Shown: positions 43,424-54,969 of the stretch, piece by piece | How positions within the stretch are numbered: position 1 is the first letter of the stretch | How the letters are laid out: each line of letters begins with the position of its first letter | Assembly: GCA_037903475.1 (NCBI GenBank) | Contig: JBAJFG010000590.1 | Location: 496,001 to 560,000, forward strand | DNA from: Ancylostoma caninum | Lineage: Eukaryota > Nematoda > Chromadorea > Rhabditida > Ancylostomatidae | Length of the DNA stretch: 64,000 nucleotides | Direction of reading: 5' to 3' | The notes under the pieces: generated by a model | Seen by the model: the letters and a program-made list of their open reading frames with translations, nothing else | What the model was told of the DNA's origin: nothing | Database searches by the model: none | Program-made: the position numbers and the translations under genes

Positions 43424-43590
43424 GCTTTTTTCGTATGGTTCAGTTTGAGGAATCATTCAGCTTTATTGGTCCCAGAGGTTTTCATAGAGGATAACGTAAT
43501 GACCTCCTAAGTTAGTATGATTATAAAAATTTTTATTGGAATTTTTATAGGAAAAATTTCTGGAGCAGAGAAAGGAGCCAAAATGTGAAG
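43424..43590 (+). repeat. Dispersed repeat, uninterrupted copy of 29938-30385
   Basis: Runs GCGCTTTTTTCGTATGG through GAGGAATCATTCAG to AAAGGAGCCAAAATG with no insertion. It supplies the empty-site comparison for the CAGTGGCGG element at 29967-30252. Confidence 0.65.
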
Positions 43591-43758
43591 GAATGTGGAA
43601 GCGTGAGAAACGGGTTAGTGATTATTCTTACTATTTTTACGATCAGAAATGGAACTGATAGAAAAAATATGGAGTGCCCGTTTTTGGTTATGAGAATTGA
43701 TCAGCTAAACTCAGCATTGAACGGGGTTTTTTTTTCAAAATTTTCAGCATTCTTATCT

Positions 43759-43858
43759 GATGTACCGGAAGGAGAGTGCTCAAGCGAGCTCTGCGATTGG
43801 TCAGTATAATCGATTGGCCAATCACAGAGCTCCGTCTCACTATTCTTTCTCGGTACAA
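43759..43858. repeat. 100-bp foldback
   Basis: GAGCTCTGCGATTGG (43786-43800) faces CCAATCACAGAGCTC (43818-43832). The pairing extends outward, with mismatches, to GTACCGGAA on the left and TTTCTCGGTAC on the right. A small non-autonomous element or a chance stem with strong core pairing; no flanking duplication is clear. Confidence 0.55.
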
Positions 43859-44502
43859 CGCTCCACAAACGCGGCAAATTGTTTCGAAACGTTGACGTGG
43901 ACATGGTTTTTCACTGGTGTTTTGTATTGAAGACAGTGGTTTGGAGAGTTTTCATATGGCGCTACTAGCGAAGAGGCAGCATCTTATGACATGAATGAGA
44001 GCAATGAATTTTTTGAAGTATTACTTCTAATATTCTGCCCCTTAGTGATTTGAAGGAAAAATTCCGAACCCCACCATAGTTTACAAGTAAGAGGTAAGTA
44101 CTGCTAAAAAAATTCCCCTAGCTATGAGGTTCCCTGCACTTCCCTCGGGTTCTCTATGGGCGCTGAGTCGACTTGCGAATAAATACATAACCCGAAATAG
44201 ACATTCGCCGAACAAGGATAATTCCATCGAATCGCACTGAAAATATCCCCTGTGTACTTTGGCATGTGGCCAATACAAACAAGTGCATGTACTTGCTAAA
44301 TATTAGTAATTGCCATGCCTAATTCTTTGTTATACGCGTTGAGAAGTGCATTGTGGGAATCGGCTAAAAAGGGCAATGTCAGGAAAACTTCAAAGCAGTG
44401 GTCGATAGTGTTACAAAAGTGCACTGATTGTTTTCAGCCAACAACGTAATGGATTGGATATATGACGTAACCGATTGTGAGGTAGTTTACCCAGGGCCTC
44501 GA

Positions 44503-44552
44503 TGCATCATTGAGATTACCCGTGGTAAGCGTGCTAACGTGCCCAGATTTAC
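44503..44552 (+). mobile_element. Half of a TGCATCATT foldback MITE
   Basis: TGCATCATTGAGATTACCC followed by GTGGTAAGCGTGCTAACG matches the left arm of 47387-47490. The right arm is missing. Confidence 0.6.
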
Positions 44553-44559
44553 CCGTTTC

Positions 44560-47070
44560 CTATGGACAAACATGCATCAACATGTTTTTCCATAGTGACT
44601 TTGCCCGTAACCAGCTGCTACCGGTGGGTGGAAGCTTCACCAGAGATTTGTCCTCCTCAGCGGAAGAGACTCTGAAAATAGATAATTCGACAGACAAGAG
44701 AAAAACTTCACACTAGGAGTTTTTATAACGAAAAGGTGAAAGTTGGAAAGCATCATGGAAAAATATCAGGAGAAGAGTAAACGGCTAAAAGCACGTGCCT
44801 ACCAATCCTCCGACTTATTGTGTTTTGCTCTATTACTACAGTCTGGTAGGCAGAGGTGGCATCTGGGTCGACTTTGTCCGCAATTACGATCTCGCCCTGA
44901 AGTCGGTCAGATAATCAAATTTTTACACTTTTCTGATACGTACGTGGTGTGATTCCTACCACTCTGATGTTTCCCTACTGGTATTTGGTAAAATCTCCTC
45001 CAAGACACATTCTGCGGACGAAGTCGTAATTGCAGACAAAGTCACCTCAGGTGCTACCCTGCCCTACCAGGCTGTACATAGTTCTATGTTCTTTCAAATA
45101 CTAGCGCCTGAGTGATTAATTGCTGCTTTCTTCAGGTTGCTGACGGAAAACCTTAAGAAAACCTTTGGGAGTGTGCCGAAACAGTAACAGTCCTATTTTT
45201 ACCCTACTACTAATGCTTTAATATATTTACTATATTTATTAGTGCTGCTGCCATACTCGCTGGTCGCGGCGACAATGCTGCCATGCGAAACATACTGTTT
45301 CTGGAGGCGATATGACCTTCACCTTCAGAACTTCTTCATGCTGCGGTCCTTCCGCAACTCTGTGCTAGGGCAAACTTGGTTTGTCTGAGCTCTCTTACAG
45401 CTGAAAAAAAGCTGTAAACACCGCAGATCCTAGTTCTCCTGATCTCAACCATAGATCATAATTTTTTTCCAGAAAAGGAAAAATTTTAGAGTTTTGAGAA
45501 CCATTCCCTGACGGACTTCTAAGCACCATTCACTGACAAAAAAAAAGAACATTTTGGTAGTGTAGTTGGCTGAAGCGGCTCCTCCACTTTGTTAAGTCCT
45601 GAACGAGATTCTGGATATCAGGGCTCTTGATGTGGGAATTTTCTCTTTTTTTCCTCTTTACATGGATCTTAGGTTATTTTTTTCGGAACTGTTCCGCGGA
45701 ACTGGCCGATAACACCTGTCAGTGACGAAAAAACAGTGCTACACATTAACTAGCATTAATATCCACGAGTTGACTTTAGTTAAATCGACTGAGCGAGTAT
45801 CCTGCTGTGCTGAGTCTCCAAGAGCCCTGCTCGTCCCTTTCGAAGGCTCTACAGAGGCGCTTGAAAGGCATAGATTCTCAACTAACCTCGACTCGTACGT
45901 TGAACACGAGGATGTGATATGTAGCCCGTTTCCAAAAGGAGCTTTCAATGGTACAAGCTTTCGAATCCCATTTTTCAAGAAATTCCTTCAAATTCAGCAG
46001 CTAATCCATTTATCTTGGAGTCCTTTAAATTCTCAATTTGCAAAATAATTCAAGAGTCGTCGACCTCCATTGTTTTTCCACGCCTACTTCCGCTCGTTGA
46101 GTGATGGTATCCATCACTTGAATCGCCCTCCACTGTGAATAACAACCCTGGCGTGCGAATCCCAAGTACATACGGCTTTTTGTCTCCGGCCATAATGTGG
46201 GGAAATTTTTTGAAGACAACACTAGTGCACGTTGCAAAGTCCTTGACGTGTCTCTCACGAATGTTTTCCACACATGGTTCATTTAAAATGGTCACGGACT
46301 CGTTGGACTGCCACTGTATGAAAGCAGCGGGTGTTTGTGCCTGACAATTCGTTGCGCTTTTGTTTAAGGTCCAACCAGTAGCACATATGAACCAGGAAGT
46401 GGGAGATGGCCCTCGCAGGAAACTTGAAGGAATTGACTGATTGTTTATGTATAACGTTGATTTCGGTGTAATCCGGTATAGCACCCATTAACCTCAAATT
46501 ACATATCTCACAAGTCTACGTCTAAAATATAAATTCGAGAAATCCTAAGACGGCAGAACTTTTGTTCCAGACTATTTCAGCTTTCCAGAGACATTTACTT
46601 GCAGTGGAATTTTTCTGCTTCCTTTTTCAAGAATTTATTTGTTTTTTTTTTTTAAATTTCGCTTGTTTATGTCAGAAAAATGGCATGCAATAGAAAACGT
46701 GAAACACAGAATTACCGGACTGGCCAACTGAACGAATATAAATCACTTGAAAGATAGCAGGAAAAAATCGAACAATGTCATATAGCGTATTTCACCGAAT
46801 AGCTTAGTTGTTAAGGTGAAAGAGAAAACGAGAATGCGAGAAATAGTACCGTATTCGGAGAGGTAGGCGAGAAATGCAGATCCTAGTCACGAATACACTC
46901 GACTGTTGCCACAAATGTACTCGACTGTTGCCGTTTTTGGAACGGACTATATCACGAGATTCTAGCATAATGAAACTGATGACTGTATATATATATATAT
47001 TGCACTGATTTACTGGGTAAAATATGAAGTCAGACCGAAGAGAGGCCTGCAAGTATCATTTGAATGACGG
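44560..47070. other. No gene recognised
   Basis: The largest frame is minus 46050-46484 (144 codons, GTG start, stop immediately upstream), with a mixed polar composition (ATGWTLNKSATNCQAQ, IMAGDKKPYVLGI). I could not place it in a family or find flanking splice sites, so I do not call it. A (TA)8 run lies at 46987-47002. Confidence 0.4.
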
Positions 47071-47205
47071 GTAATCTCATACCGAATGAGAGCAGTGGGT
47101 ATAAACAACGTCACATATGTGTAGACGTGTTGATGGGTGCCAAATGAAGGCTAGGATGTTATGGATACGTTGACACGTTTACCATGGGTAATCTCAATCA
47201 TGATT
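47071..47205 (+). mobile_element. MITE-related repeat, 135-bp form
   Basis: Starts GGGTAATCTCATACC and ends ACCATGGGTAATCTCAATCATG. The same arrangement recurs at 50456-50591, including TTGATGGGTGCCA / CTGATGGGTACCA in the middle. The right end equals the right arm of the 104 bp foldbacks, but the left end is in direct, not inverted, orientation. Confidence 0.55.
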
Positions 47206-47386
47206 TCGGGCCCTAGCCAACTGTGTGATCATTCGATGAAGCTAATAGCTCCTGGATTACCCATTCTTGTACCTGGCCTGAGTCAGAGATGACTCTCATG
47301 CGTGGAGCAGTGTTCTGGTAAAACTGGAACAGGCAAAAAAAAACAACCCAAATGAGTTCGAAATTCAAGACAAAACAGGGCCTGTG

Positions 47387-47490
47387 TGCACAATTGAGAT
47401 TGCCCAGGGTAAGTGTGCTAACGTCCTGTGTTAACGATGGCTAGATTTGCGTGGTGGAACACGTTTACCCTGGGTAATCTCAATGATGCA
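47387..47490. mobile_element. 104-bp foldback MITE, TGCATCATTGAGATTACCC family
   Basis: Left TGCACAATTGAGATTGCCC followed by AGGGTAAGTGTG; right, in reverse complement, TGCATCATTGAGATTACCC followed by AGGGTAAACGTG. The arms are about 33 bp with a roughly 35 bp centre. Other copies: 50103-50206 (also 104 bp), 50352-50445, 9207-9270, and halves at 44503 and 57625. Confidence 0.75.
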
Positions 47491-47899
47491 TGAGGCCACA
47501 GGGTTTTCAAGGCAAAATACGAGTTGTTATCGTGATTTTGGCCGACCCTGTGTTACCTTTGACCCTTTTTGCAATTGTAGGAAGCATAACGTGGTAGAGG
47601 AATAAGCCTACGATGGTCTTGTGGATGAGCAGATTTCTGGATTTCAGGCCAAGAAACATGGTCATTGTGGTGTTACCGATATTTTTGTGGAAATTCTTTC
47701 ACATTAGGAACGGAGTTTTTATAGAAACATTTCTTTGTACTCGTTCGCTGAATTTTTCAAACAAAACTATTATCATTCAAGGTAGAGCTCACGTAATTGC
47801 ATTTCAATTCTAGTGTGAGTTTCGTGAAATCCGGGAGATTCCCTTTTGGTTTGGCACACTTAGGGGAATGACGCTTCAAATACTCTGAATAGAAATGTT

Positions 47900-48500
47900 A
47901 CCTTAAGGGAACGCGCCAACAATCCACTTCTGAGCAGCATTACGGAGAGAATTCCCCAGATCCAGGGTAATCGAGCCAGCATAAACCCCTTGAAGCTCTC
48001 GTGCCAATCGACCAGCCCCGTCTGCCGACCCCTGATCCAGACAAAGTGGAAGGAGGACGGTGCACCTGTGCGTAAAGGACAAGTTGCGTGCACTTTCGGC
48101 AAAAAACGCACGTTGACGCGACGACGACTAGAAGCGTCGTTGTCGCGACGTGCCGTGTCGTGCCGCAAAAAGCGCGGGACCCGACGGACGCGAGTGTCCT
48201 TCCCCGCCGGGAAAAAACTCCCGGCGCGACGTCGTCTTTCCGAGTGGGCGAGCACGTACACGACGACCTCGGCCTGGATCCGCCAGCAGCCGCGCGACGC
48301 ATCCTCCGGCTTCTTGTCGTACGAGAGTGAAGAAGCGCTGGAATGCGCTGAGAAAATGTGTCCGCGGGCGAGTTTTCCTGCTAATTCAGCTTTCAAAAAC
48401 CCGACTTTTTGGACACTTCCGGCTTTTTTGGCCGGATTTAGCTGCCAGAAAGAAGCAGCAGCAACTGGCTTTGCAGAAAAATTCTGCAGAACTTGCCCCA
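47900..48500. promoter_or_regulatory. GC/CpG-rich island with long frames on both strands
   Basis: About 600 bp dense in CG dinucleotides, with frames of 219 and 172 codons on the plus strand and 213 on the minus. The translations are Arg/Ser-rich low complexity and show no family motif, as GC-rich noncoding DNA would. CGCGACGACGAC (48117) faces GTCGTTGTCGCG (48137), and CCGCCGGG faces CCCGGCG near 48210, so local hairpins are present. It may be a promoter or first-exon region of an unseen gene. Confidence 0.3.
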
Positions 48501-50102
48501 TACTTCTGCTATCTTTTTCACATGGATACCAAGACCAGGCCCCACGAAGAAGTCAGGAATGCGGCCACCGAGAAAAACCAACCATCACTACGGAGGACGT
48601 CGAAACTCGCACGTTTTGCACTTTGTTTTTGTGTTGTACTTTCTTGTAAATGTAAAGTACTTAAGTAACTACGCAATGTTCGAAATCCAACTGACTTTAT
48701 TATGTTCGAAAGGGCAAATGGATTATTATAGCCACAAATGGAATCCTAATTGCCTACGTGGTGCAAATATCAGAAAGGAAAGAGCACTTCCTCTCAGTAC
48801 TGGCTTTTTATAGAGTAATTTACAATTTTCAATTAATAGTGACATTTTATTCGCTTTGTGGATACAATTTTGCACAACGAGAGGTGTAACTAGTAGCAAA
48901 AAAGCACTAAATTCCACTACTCTTATAAGAATAGTAAGTTTAAGGGTAATGCTGCTGAGAAGACAATTGAGTTGAGTACTCATCGTGGTGAGGATAAAAT
49001 CGATCCATCGCTCTAGTAATCATTCGAATGTTCGAATATATGCAGTGACATTCTCGAAATTGCCTCTACTATTTAGTTTTAATGTGGGAAGAACGTAGAT
49101 GTTATGAACGATCACTGAATAGAGGAGAATGTTTTGTCTGAAGGTGTTCTCAATAAGATTTGCACCCTACCTCGCTCACGGAGGATGGGTAAAACCTGGG
49201 TAAAGGAGATAAAAGAAGAGTAAAATGCATTTAGAATGAGTGGTGGATCCAATAAAGTGCTCAGCAATCATACCCTCAACAAAGCAGCGGAAATTCCTTC
49301 TTTCATGATGTATCGAATACCTATTTTCAAGTGTTGCAACTCAAATTTAATTATTTATTTTTTTATACGCAGGCTTCTTCCTGGAAAATTCACCAGCTTC
49401 CCTTCTCATTCTGCTAATTCAGTTATTGTGAATTTAATGGAAGATATTGCAGCCAATACAGCTGCATACTCGAAAATTTGAAAATTGGTGGACATTATTC
49501 TATTCCTATCTTATGGAGTACGTTTTCAAGCTGGTAGTGCTCCACAAGTGGGCTGCTTGGCACAGCTGGAGCCATTTACAATATTTTTGCTCTGCAAATT
49601 TTGAAAACAGCTAAAATTAGTTTTTCTGCGGCGCAGTTGCTATGAAAAAGTACTTTTCAATGCTATTAAAGAATCAAGCCTGGCCCAAAAATAGAATTCA
49701 TTTAGCGAATGCACTATCAATACGCAGCGCAATGAACTGCTAGTTCTGTGTGCTGTACATTTGAACTGGATTTTTGATCTGATGTAAAAATGAATCTGCA
49801 AGGTATGGGGGGAGGGCAAAGTAGAAGTCGTGGATTCTGAATCAGCTGTGACTGGACATTTCAGAACGAGGGATGGATATTTGTCTTCTTTATCCTTCAA
49901 CGGGGTCATGTTGGAAACGGGCCGGGTTGCTGTATCGGATTTGAAAGGGGCCTACTTGCTGCAGATCCTGCTGGGAGGAGCTTCTGGGGTTAAAATCTGT
50001 TGCGAAATAATTATTATGTTTATTTGAATAGATGCATACAGAAACCAATAGTTCAAATATAGTAGTAGACCATACAGATAACTCGCCCATTCTGAGTCTG
50101 GG
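48500..50102. other. No gene recognised
   Basis: Short frames only. An ATTCGAATGTTCGAATATA word at 49022 belongs to the TTCGAA type. Confidence 0.45.
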
Positions 50103-50206
50103 TGCACCATTGAGACTACCCAGGGTGCACATGTGTACGCCTATGCTAATGGTGGGTAAACTTGTGCGGTTTTCACACGTTTACGCTGGGTAAACCCAAT
50201 GATGCA
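50103..50206. mobile_element. 104-bp foldback MITE, second full copy
   Basis: Begins TGCACCATTGAGACTACCC and ends GGGTAAACCCAATGATGCA. It is exactly as long as the copy at 47387-47490, with independent substitutions in both arms. Confidence 0.72.
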
Positions 50207-50351
50207 TGCGATTCCTGCGGGCAACGGAAGGTTACCACTCTCACAGGAGATCTCCTGCTACGCGACCTGGAGGGCCACCATGTATAATACACTCGGCAAG
50301 GTTTGCCCCAATCCCACCGGTCTGGGCCCGGATGCATCACTACGGGTCACA

Positions 50352-50445
50352 TGCATCATTGAGGTAAACGTGTTAAAACCACACAAATTTACCCACCATC
50401 AACACAGACGTTCAAACGTTTACCTTGGGTAATCACAATGATGCA
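50352..50445. mobile_element. Foldback MITE, third copy, shortened
   Basis: Begins TGCATCATTGAGGTAAACG and ends TTGGGTAATCACAATGATGCA (with TACC before). The ACCCAGGGT segment is lost from the left arm. 94 bp. Confidence 0.68.
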
Positions 50446-50455
50446 TACACGCCCT

Positions 50456-50591
50456 TAAGGAAGGGTAATCTCATACCCATGGGCAGCGTCGAGGGATTAA
50501 AATGTCACGCTTGAGTAAAAATGCTGATGGGTACCAGATAAGTGATAAGTCCAGGTACACGTTAACCATGGGCAATCTCAACGATACATAC
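50456..50591 (+). mobile_element. MITE-related repeat, second 135-bp copy
   Basis: GGGTAATCTCATACCCATG to TTAACCATGGGCAATCTCAA, parallel to 47071-47205. Starts 11 bp after the third foldback copy, so the two forms are clustered. Confidence 0.55.
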
Positions 50592-50599
50592 GGACCCTA

Positions 50600-51340
50600 G
50601 ATTATACACGGTGTACTCGTGAGTATGAGATAACCTATCTCCAGTGATGCATGAAGGGTCAATTAGTTACCCAGAAGAAAATCCCAAAAATCAGAGTAGT
50701 GTCAAGACCGGTAAATCCAGGATTCGTACAGTGAATTTATCGAAGGTACTAGGGGTTCTCTTCAATTTTTCCATCTCTGTAGCCATAGTGGATCCTTTGT
50801 AGATCATAACGACGTAGTAGAGATTATAGGTGTTAGTAAGCCAAGTAATGTTATGAAATTTAGGTCACAAGCAAGTTTCTGGGATGAGAGCCGAGACTAT
50901 TATCGAGCGGGGACAAATTAGCTGTAGATTGCTAGGACAGTTATTTTACAATTTTAAAAAACTTAACATCTATAATAGCCACGGTTTTCCTTACCTAGGT
51001 AAATAATAAACCGGTAAATTCCATAGAAATATGTGGTGGTAACCACACCTTGCTTGAAAAGAATGGGAGAAAATCCAGGGAACAGGGCTTATCATCAATA
51101 TCGATCGCTGGTATTTTTGTTCGTACAGGGAAGCATGTGATAAATCAGCTATTTCTGGCAAGCGCGTCTGATCTTCCCCAACAGACGCTTCGTTGAAAAT
51201 CCCCAAAAATCCCTTGGACCCTGGTAGATCCCCATTTTCGTGCAAAGCACTTTAGCCAAGGCACACACATTTATCTAGGTGGGTTTTTCGGCGCTGCTCA
51301 TTGCACTGTCAAGGTTTTTCCCGGATATCCTCATCCGTCT
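50600..51340. other. No gene recognised
   Basis: AT-rich, with no frame over 84 codons and no repeat detected. Confidence 0.45.
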
Positions 51341-51700
51341 CTGGCGGCCCGGCTCCGAACTCGCCCCCAACTCATCGCATATTCATCAATATGTTATGTA
51401 TCGTCAACGTGATCCGCGCGCGGCGGCCGGCCGGCCGGCGCTCTTCTTAGCGCTTTTTCCGCGCGCCGGCCGCACATTTCCACAGCCAGCACAGCAGCAC
51501 AGCCGGCATACAGTGGTTTTTCTCGCCCCAAGCACCTGCACTTCAGTGCACGTGCACTAAACGGACGCACACAGAACAATCGTTGACGAATTCCTCCACC
51601 ACCACCATCACAACTGCGTCGTGATGACAGGAATTCCGCGGCAGACGTGGACCAGCATGCCAAGCCCCGAAGATATCCCTGAGTCAAAAAAAAACTCGTC
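51341..51700. promoter_or_regulatory. GC-rich island with GGCCGGCC palindromes
   Basis: CGCGCGGCGGCCGGCCGGC at 51417 and CCGCGCGCCGGCCGC at 51460 form an extreme GC patch. It is followed by CACCACCACCATCACAAC. The minus frame of 166 codons through it (51394-51894) is compositional. As with the islands at 42.5 and 48.1 kb, a promoter or GC-rich exon is possible. Confidence 0.3.
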
Positions 51701-54490
51701 GTTCCAGGCGAAGATGATGGGGTCACGCCTTGGTGACGCTTTTGTGCTACACTGCAAATTTTAACGCTAATGATCGGGGAAAAATGAATGATGTTTTTTT
51801 GTACTCTGTGACTGCCATGCACTTTTGCTGCGGGTGTGATGCAATCGTTCCGCAGTAATGACAGGACTGATGAGCTTATGAAGGTAAGTTGCAAGCAAGG
51901 GCAGTGAAAAAAAGCTAAATTTCACATATTGCTTAGCCAGCGAACCCAAATACTTCCAATTAAACTCCACGTGCTCTTCTCACAGAGAGATTTGACCTAT
52001 GGTTGAGACCATTCAAAGTGCAGTAGATATCCAAATGAATGTTCAACTTCAAAGTTCGAATATTCGAAAAAGGAGCAGGCAGTTCTAAAGCAGGAAGATA
52101 CGAGGACTATGGGACCATATCTTTCTTGAGTGCTTGAGATCCTAAATTGGAATAGAGATTTACCTATTGGATCTACCCTACGGGTGCGATGATGTGTGTC
52201 GTGCGCGCCAAAGTAACATCTCCTTCAATAGCCAGTGTTTTTTTAAGGAGGAAGATTTGGTTCTTTTGAGGAAGGCAATCTTCCACCTCTCTACAATATT
52301 ATAGAAATAAGTACAAAAAAAGAGAAGCGAACGTCTATAGTAACAGTGCCGGTCGAACATAGACCCCATTCCAAATTATGGTCCCCGATCCCAGCAAGGT
52401 GTGAGCCCATTCCTGAATCTGATCTTGCGTGGGTGTTGTGAACGGAACGGAGTCGATGGATGACATCCAATACTATATATTGCTAGCCCGGGAAAATGCT
52501 AGGATTTTTTATTAGCTAAACTGCTCGTTGTGGTTAAGGTGTTATTTTTCTCCCGGATTTTGTACCGTACTTGCTTTTTCAAAGACTATGATAGGTGTGC
52601 TAATTAATTAGACCTAGTCCTCGTTTTTCTATATGTTTTGTCTTCTAATCCTAATATTTTTTACCTTGTTTCTGACACTCAGCCCCTGAGAGTGCTAGTT
52701 CAACGGCCTATGTTTCTCTTTTGGTGCACCTAGAGTGCTATGAATAAATAAAAAAATAAATACCGTAATTCACAAAATATTTTTTGATTGGGTGCTCTCA
52801 ATCGTCACCATAATTCTGCATCCATTACCAGTTTTCTTTAGTTTTCGGGAAATTTTCTATCTAGTTATGGTATTCCTATCGTAGTTCTTCTTCCATCTCT
52901 TATGGTATCCTTTCCGTAACAGTGCAAAGCACTCTTCACATGCTATGCTGTGCTATCCTAGGCGCGAGTACAATATTCAGATTACGGAACAAGTATACTG
53001 TGCAGAGTTTTGATAGATTTAGTGAGGATGCTGTAACTACCGTACTCTTACCGTGACTCTACATATTCTACAGTTATAGTACAAGATGATTACAATTTTC
53101 GCCATCAACACACCAATCAATCTTCTCCGCTCGGCAATGTTCGAGCAGAATTTTTGGGTTCTTCGCCAAAGAGTGGACAGTGGAAAACTGATGGAAAAAG
53201 CCGTTCATTGATGGAAAAAATAGGAAAAAGTAGAGGAATTGGTCCAACGGGTTTATACTTTTGCTTTCGGAGTTGAGAATAGCCCTCTATTCGAAGGATA
53301 TGCCTTTGGTAAGCCTAAAGCAGTTAGAGTTCTTTTGGCAGGAGAGGCCGAATTTCGTTTCTCTGACAACGAATAGGTTCTCCTTATCTCCTGCTAATTT
53401 TTGCCGGCCCAGATCAATCGTGAATCTAAGGTTAGGCCGGTTAGGCCGTTTAGGCCTCTAAATGACGGGGTGACACGATTAGGATCCTGATACAAGGTTG
53501 TAAGAACCTAGTAATGCAAATATACCTATCGAGTTATTTCAAATTCGAAGCTTCGACCTGAAATAAGTTTATAGTTTGGAATGTCTGGAAAAGAGGGAGT
53601 AATACAATCCTTCAGGACAGATAAGGAGGCATTCGTTTATTCAGCTCTATCTCTTTTTTGATCATTCGAATTATTCGGATCTAGTCCTGAACGAATAATT
53701 AGATGTATTGAGTCATTCGATTTTTATTCGGCCCTAAGCACAGTTTATACGGCGTTTTGGGCTTGCGCGTTCTATTTTTTCCTTCGAAATGAAAAGAACA
53801 AAGATTCGTAAAAACGAGAAGGTACGGAATCCATCCCAGTTCCTGGAGAATTTTCCCCGCTCAAGCGATCCCCATTGCCCTTTTAACTGCTTTCTTTCCA
53901 CTTTCTGTATGTAAGAGATAATTTCGAACACGCACACAGTGTACAGACCGCCCATTGCTCTTGAACAACAGCTGCACTTTTCCACGGATGACGTCAGGCG
54001 CACACGGGCATGCACCGATGTGTTTTTCAGCGCTTAGATAATGCCCTTTCCTTATTCTCTCCACATCTCAAAGTGCTTCGGAACAGTTTTTGACAACAAT
54101 GAAGATTGGCACGCCGGTTTTTCTCTGCCGCCTCGTCTCGGGCATCTTTTTCGTGTTCACTGCCTTAAATGACTTGCACTTTTATAGCACTTTCATATCG
54201 ATTACGGTACGGAGCCTTGTGGGCATGTTACTGCAAAAAAGCCGTACCTAAATATGGATTGGCCGGTGGAGAGCCGGAATGGCTTAGCTGAGTTGAAGTT
54301 GCCGGAGGGTTCATGTTTGGGTTAGGATTATAAGGATATGACGCGGTATCAAGCCAAATGGTTGCTGTGTTATCTTAATAAAGTTCCATATTGAGTACTA
54401 GTAAAGCAAATATAGACGAAGTAGCGGTCTTCTCAAATTTTTTTGATAATTTCCGCTCTGAAACTCCTTATTTATAAACCTCTGCACTCA
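51701..54490. other. Gene-poor; retroelement-like tail and TTCGAA words
   Basis: 52600-52763 ends GGTGCACCTAGAGTGC then ATGAATAAATAAAAAAAT, like 61640-61685 (TGCACCTCCAGTGC, AATAAATAAATAC). The two look like the 3' ends of the same retroelement family. TTCGAAGCTTCGA and ATTCGAATTATTCG words lie at 53525-53730. No gene recognised. Confidence 0.45.
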
Positions 54491-54497
54491 TCTACAG

Positions 54498-54967
54498 TGT
54501 CGGTCAATCATTTTTGCACTACAGGATACTTCCCACATAGTCGGCCGCGTCGCACCACCACGTGCGGCGCAGCTGACCAGCTGGAGGCTGTGATTCTCGA
54601 GCGTGGATGGTATTGATGTTCTGCTCATGGTTGAAGCCTGATTGAACAACACATTTCGGATAAGCAGAGAAAAACTGTGGAAAACATAAACAAACTATCA
54701 ACACCAGCAACGCTTGTTCTGTGCCGCGTAGGTGATGCGGCGCGGCAAACCATGTGGGTAAATGGCAGGTTATGTGATGCAGGAATGATTGACTGGAACT
54801 GTACCTTTGTCCGCTTCTTTTTTTTCTTCTCGCAGCATCACCAACCAGATGTAGGGACGTGAGAGTGTTGCTTCAATGCTTCCTAGTGGGCAACGACCAT
54901 GCCGCTTCGCGTAGGTGATGCGGCGCGGAAGACCAAATAGCCGTAGTCTGGGGTGCAAAAATGATTG
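54498..54967. mobile_element. GCGGCGCGGCA-type MITE with an extra right end
   Basis: The left end ACAGTGTCGGTCAATCA leads to GCCGCGTCGCACCACC. The right end GTGATGCGGCGCGGCA ... TGATTGACTGGAACTGT at about 54803 is its inverted partner, giving a roughly 306 bp element. A second right end (TAGGTGATGCGGCGCGG ... AAAATGATTGATCA) follows at 54896-54967. Similar structures lie at 57390-57500 (left end only) and 58893-59660. Confidence 0.65.
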
Positions 54968-54969
54968 AT

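Noticed and set aside
46050..46484. 144-codon minus-strand frame
   Set aside because: GTG start with a stop just upstream, no recognisable domain and no convincing splice sites.
46800..46870. Possible tRNA (TAGCTTAGTTGTTAAGG, A-box-like)
   Set aside because: No B box or T-arm at the right distance and no cloverleaf could be drawn.
46987..47002. (TA)n run
   Set aside because: Ordinary microsatellite of about eight units with no further structure.
47860..48649. Overlapping frames of 213 (minus), 219 and 172 (plus) codons
   Set aside because: All three occur together in a CG-rich island where stop codons are scarce; translations are Arg/Ser-rich with no motif, and no frame stands out.
51394..51894. 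166-codon minus-strand frame
   Set aside because: Spans a GGCCGGCC-rich patch and a CACCACCACC run; the peptide is low-complexity and compositional.
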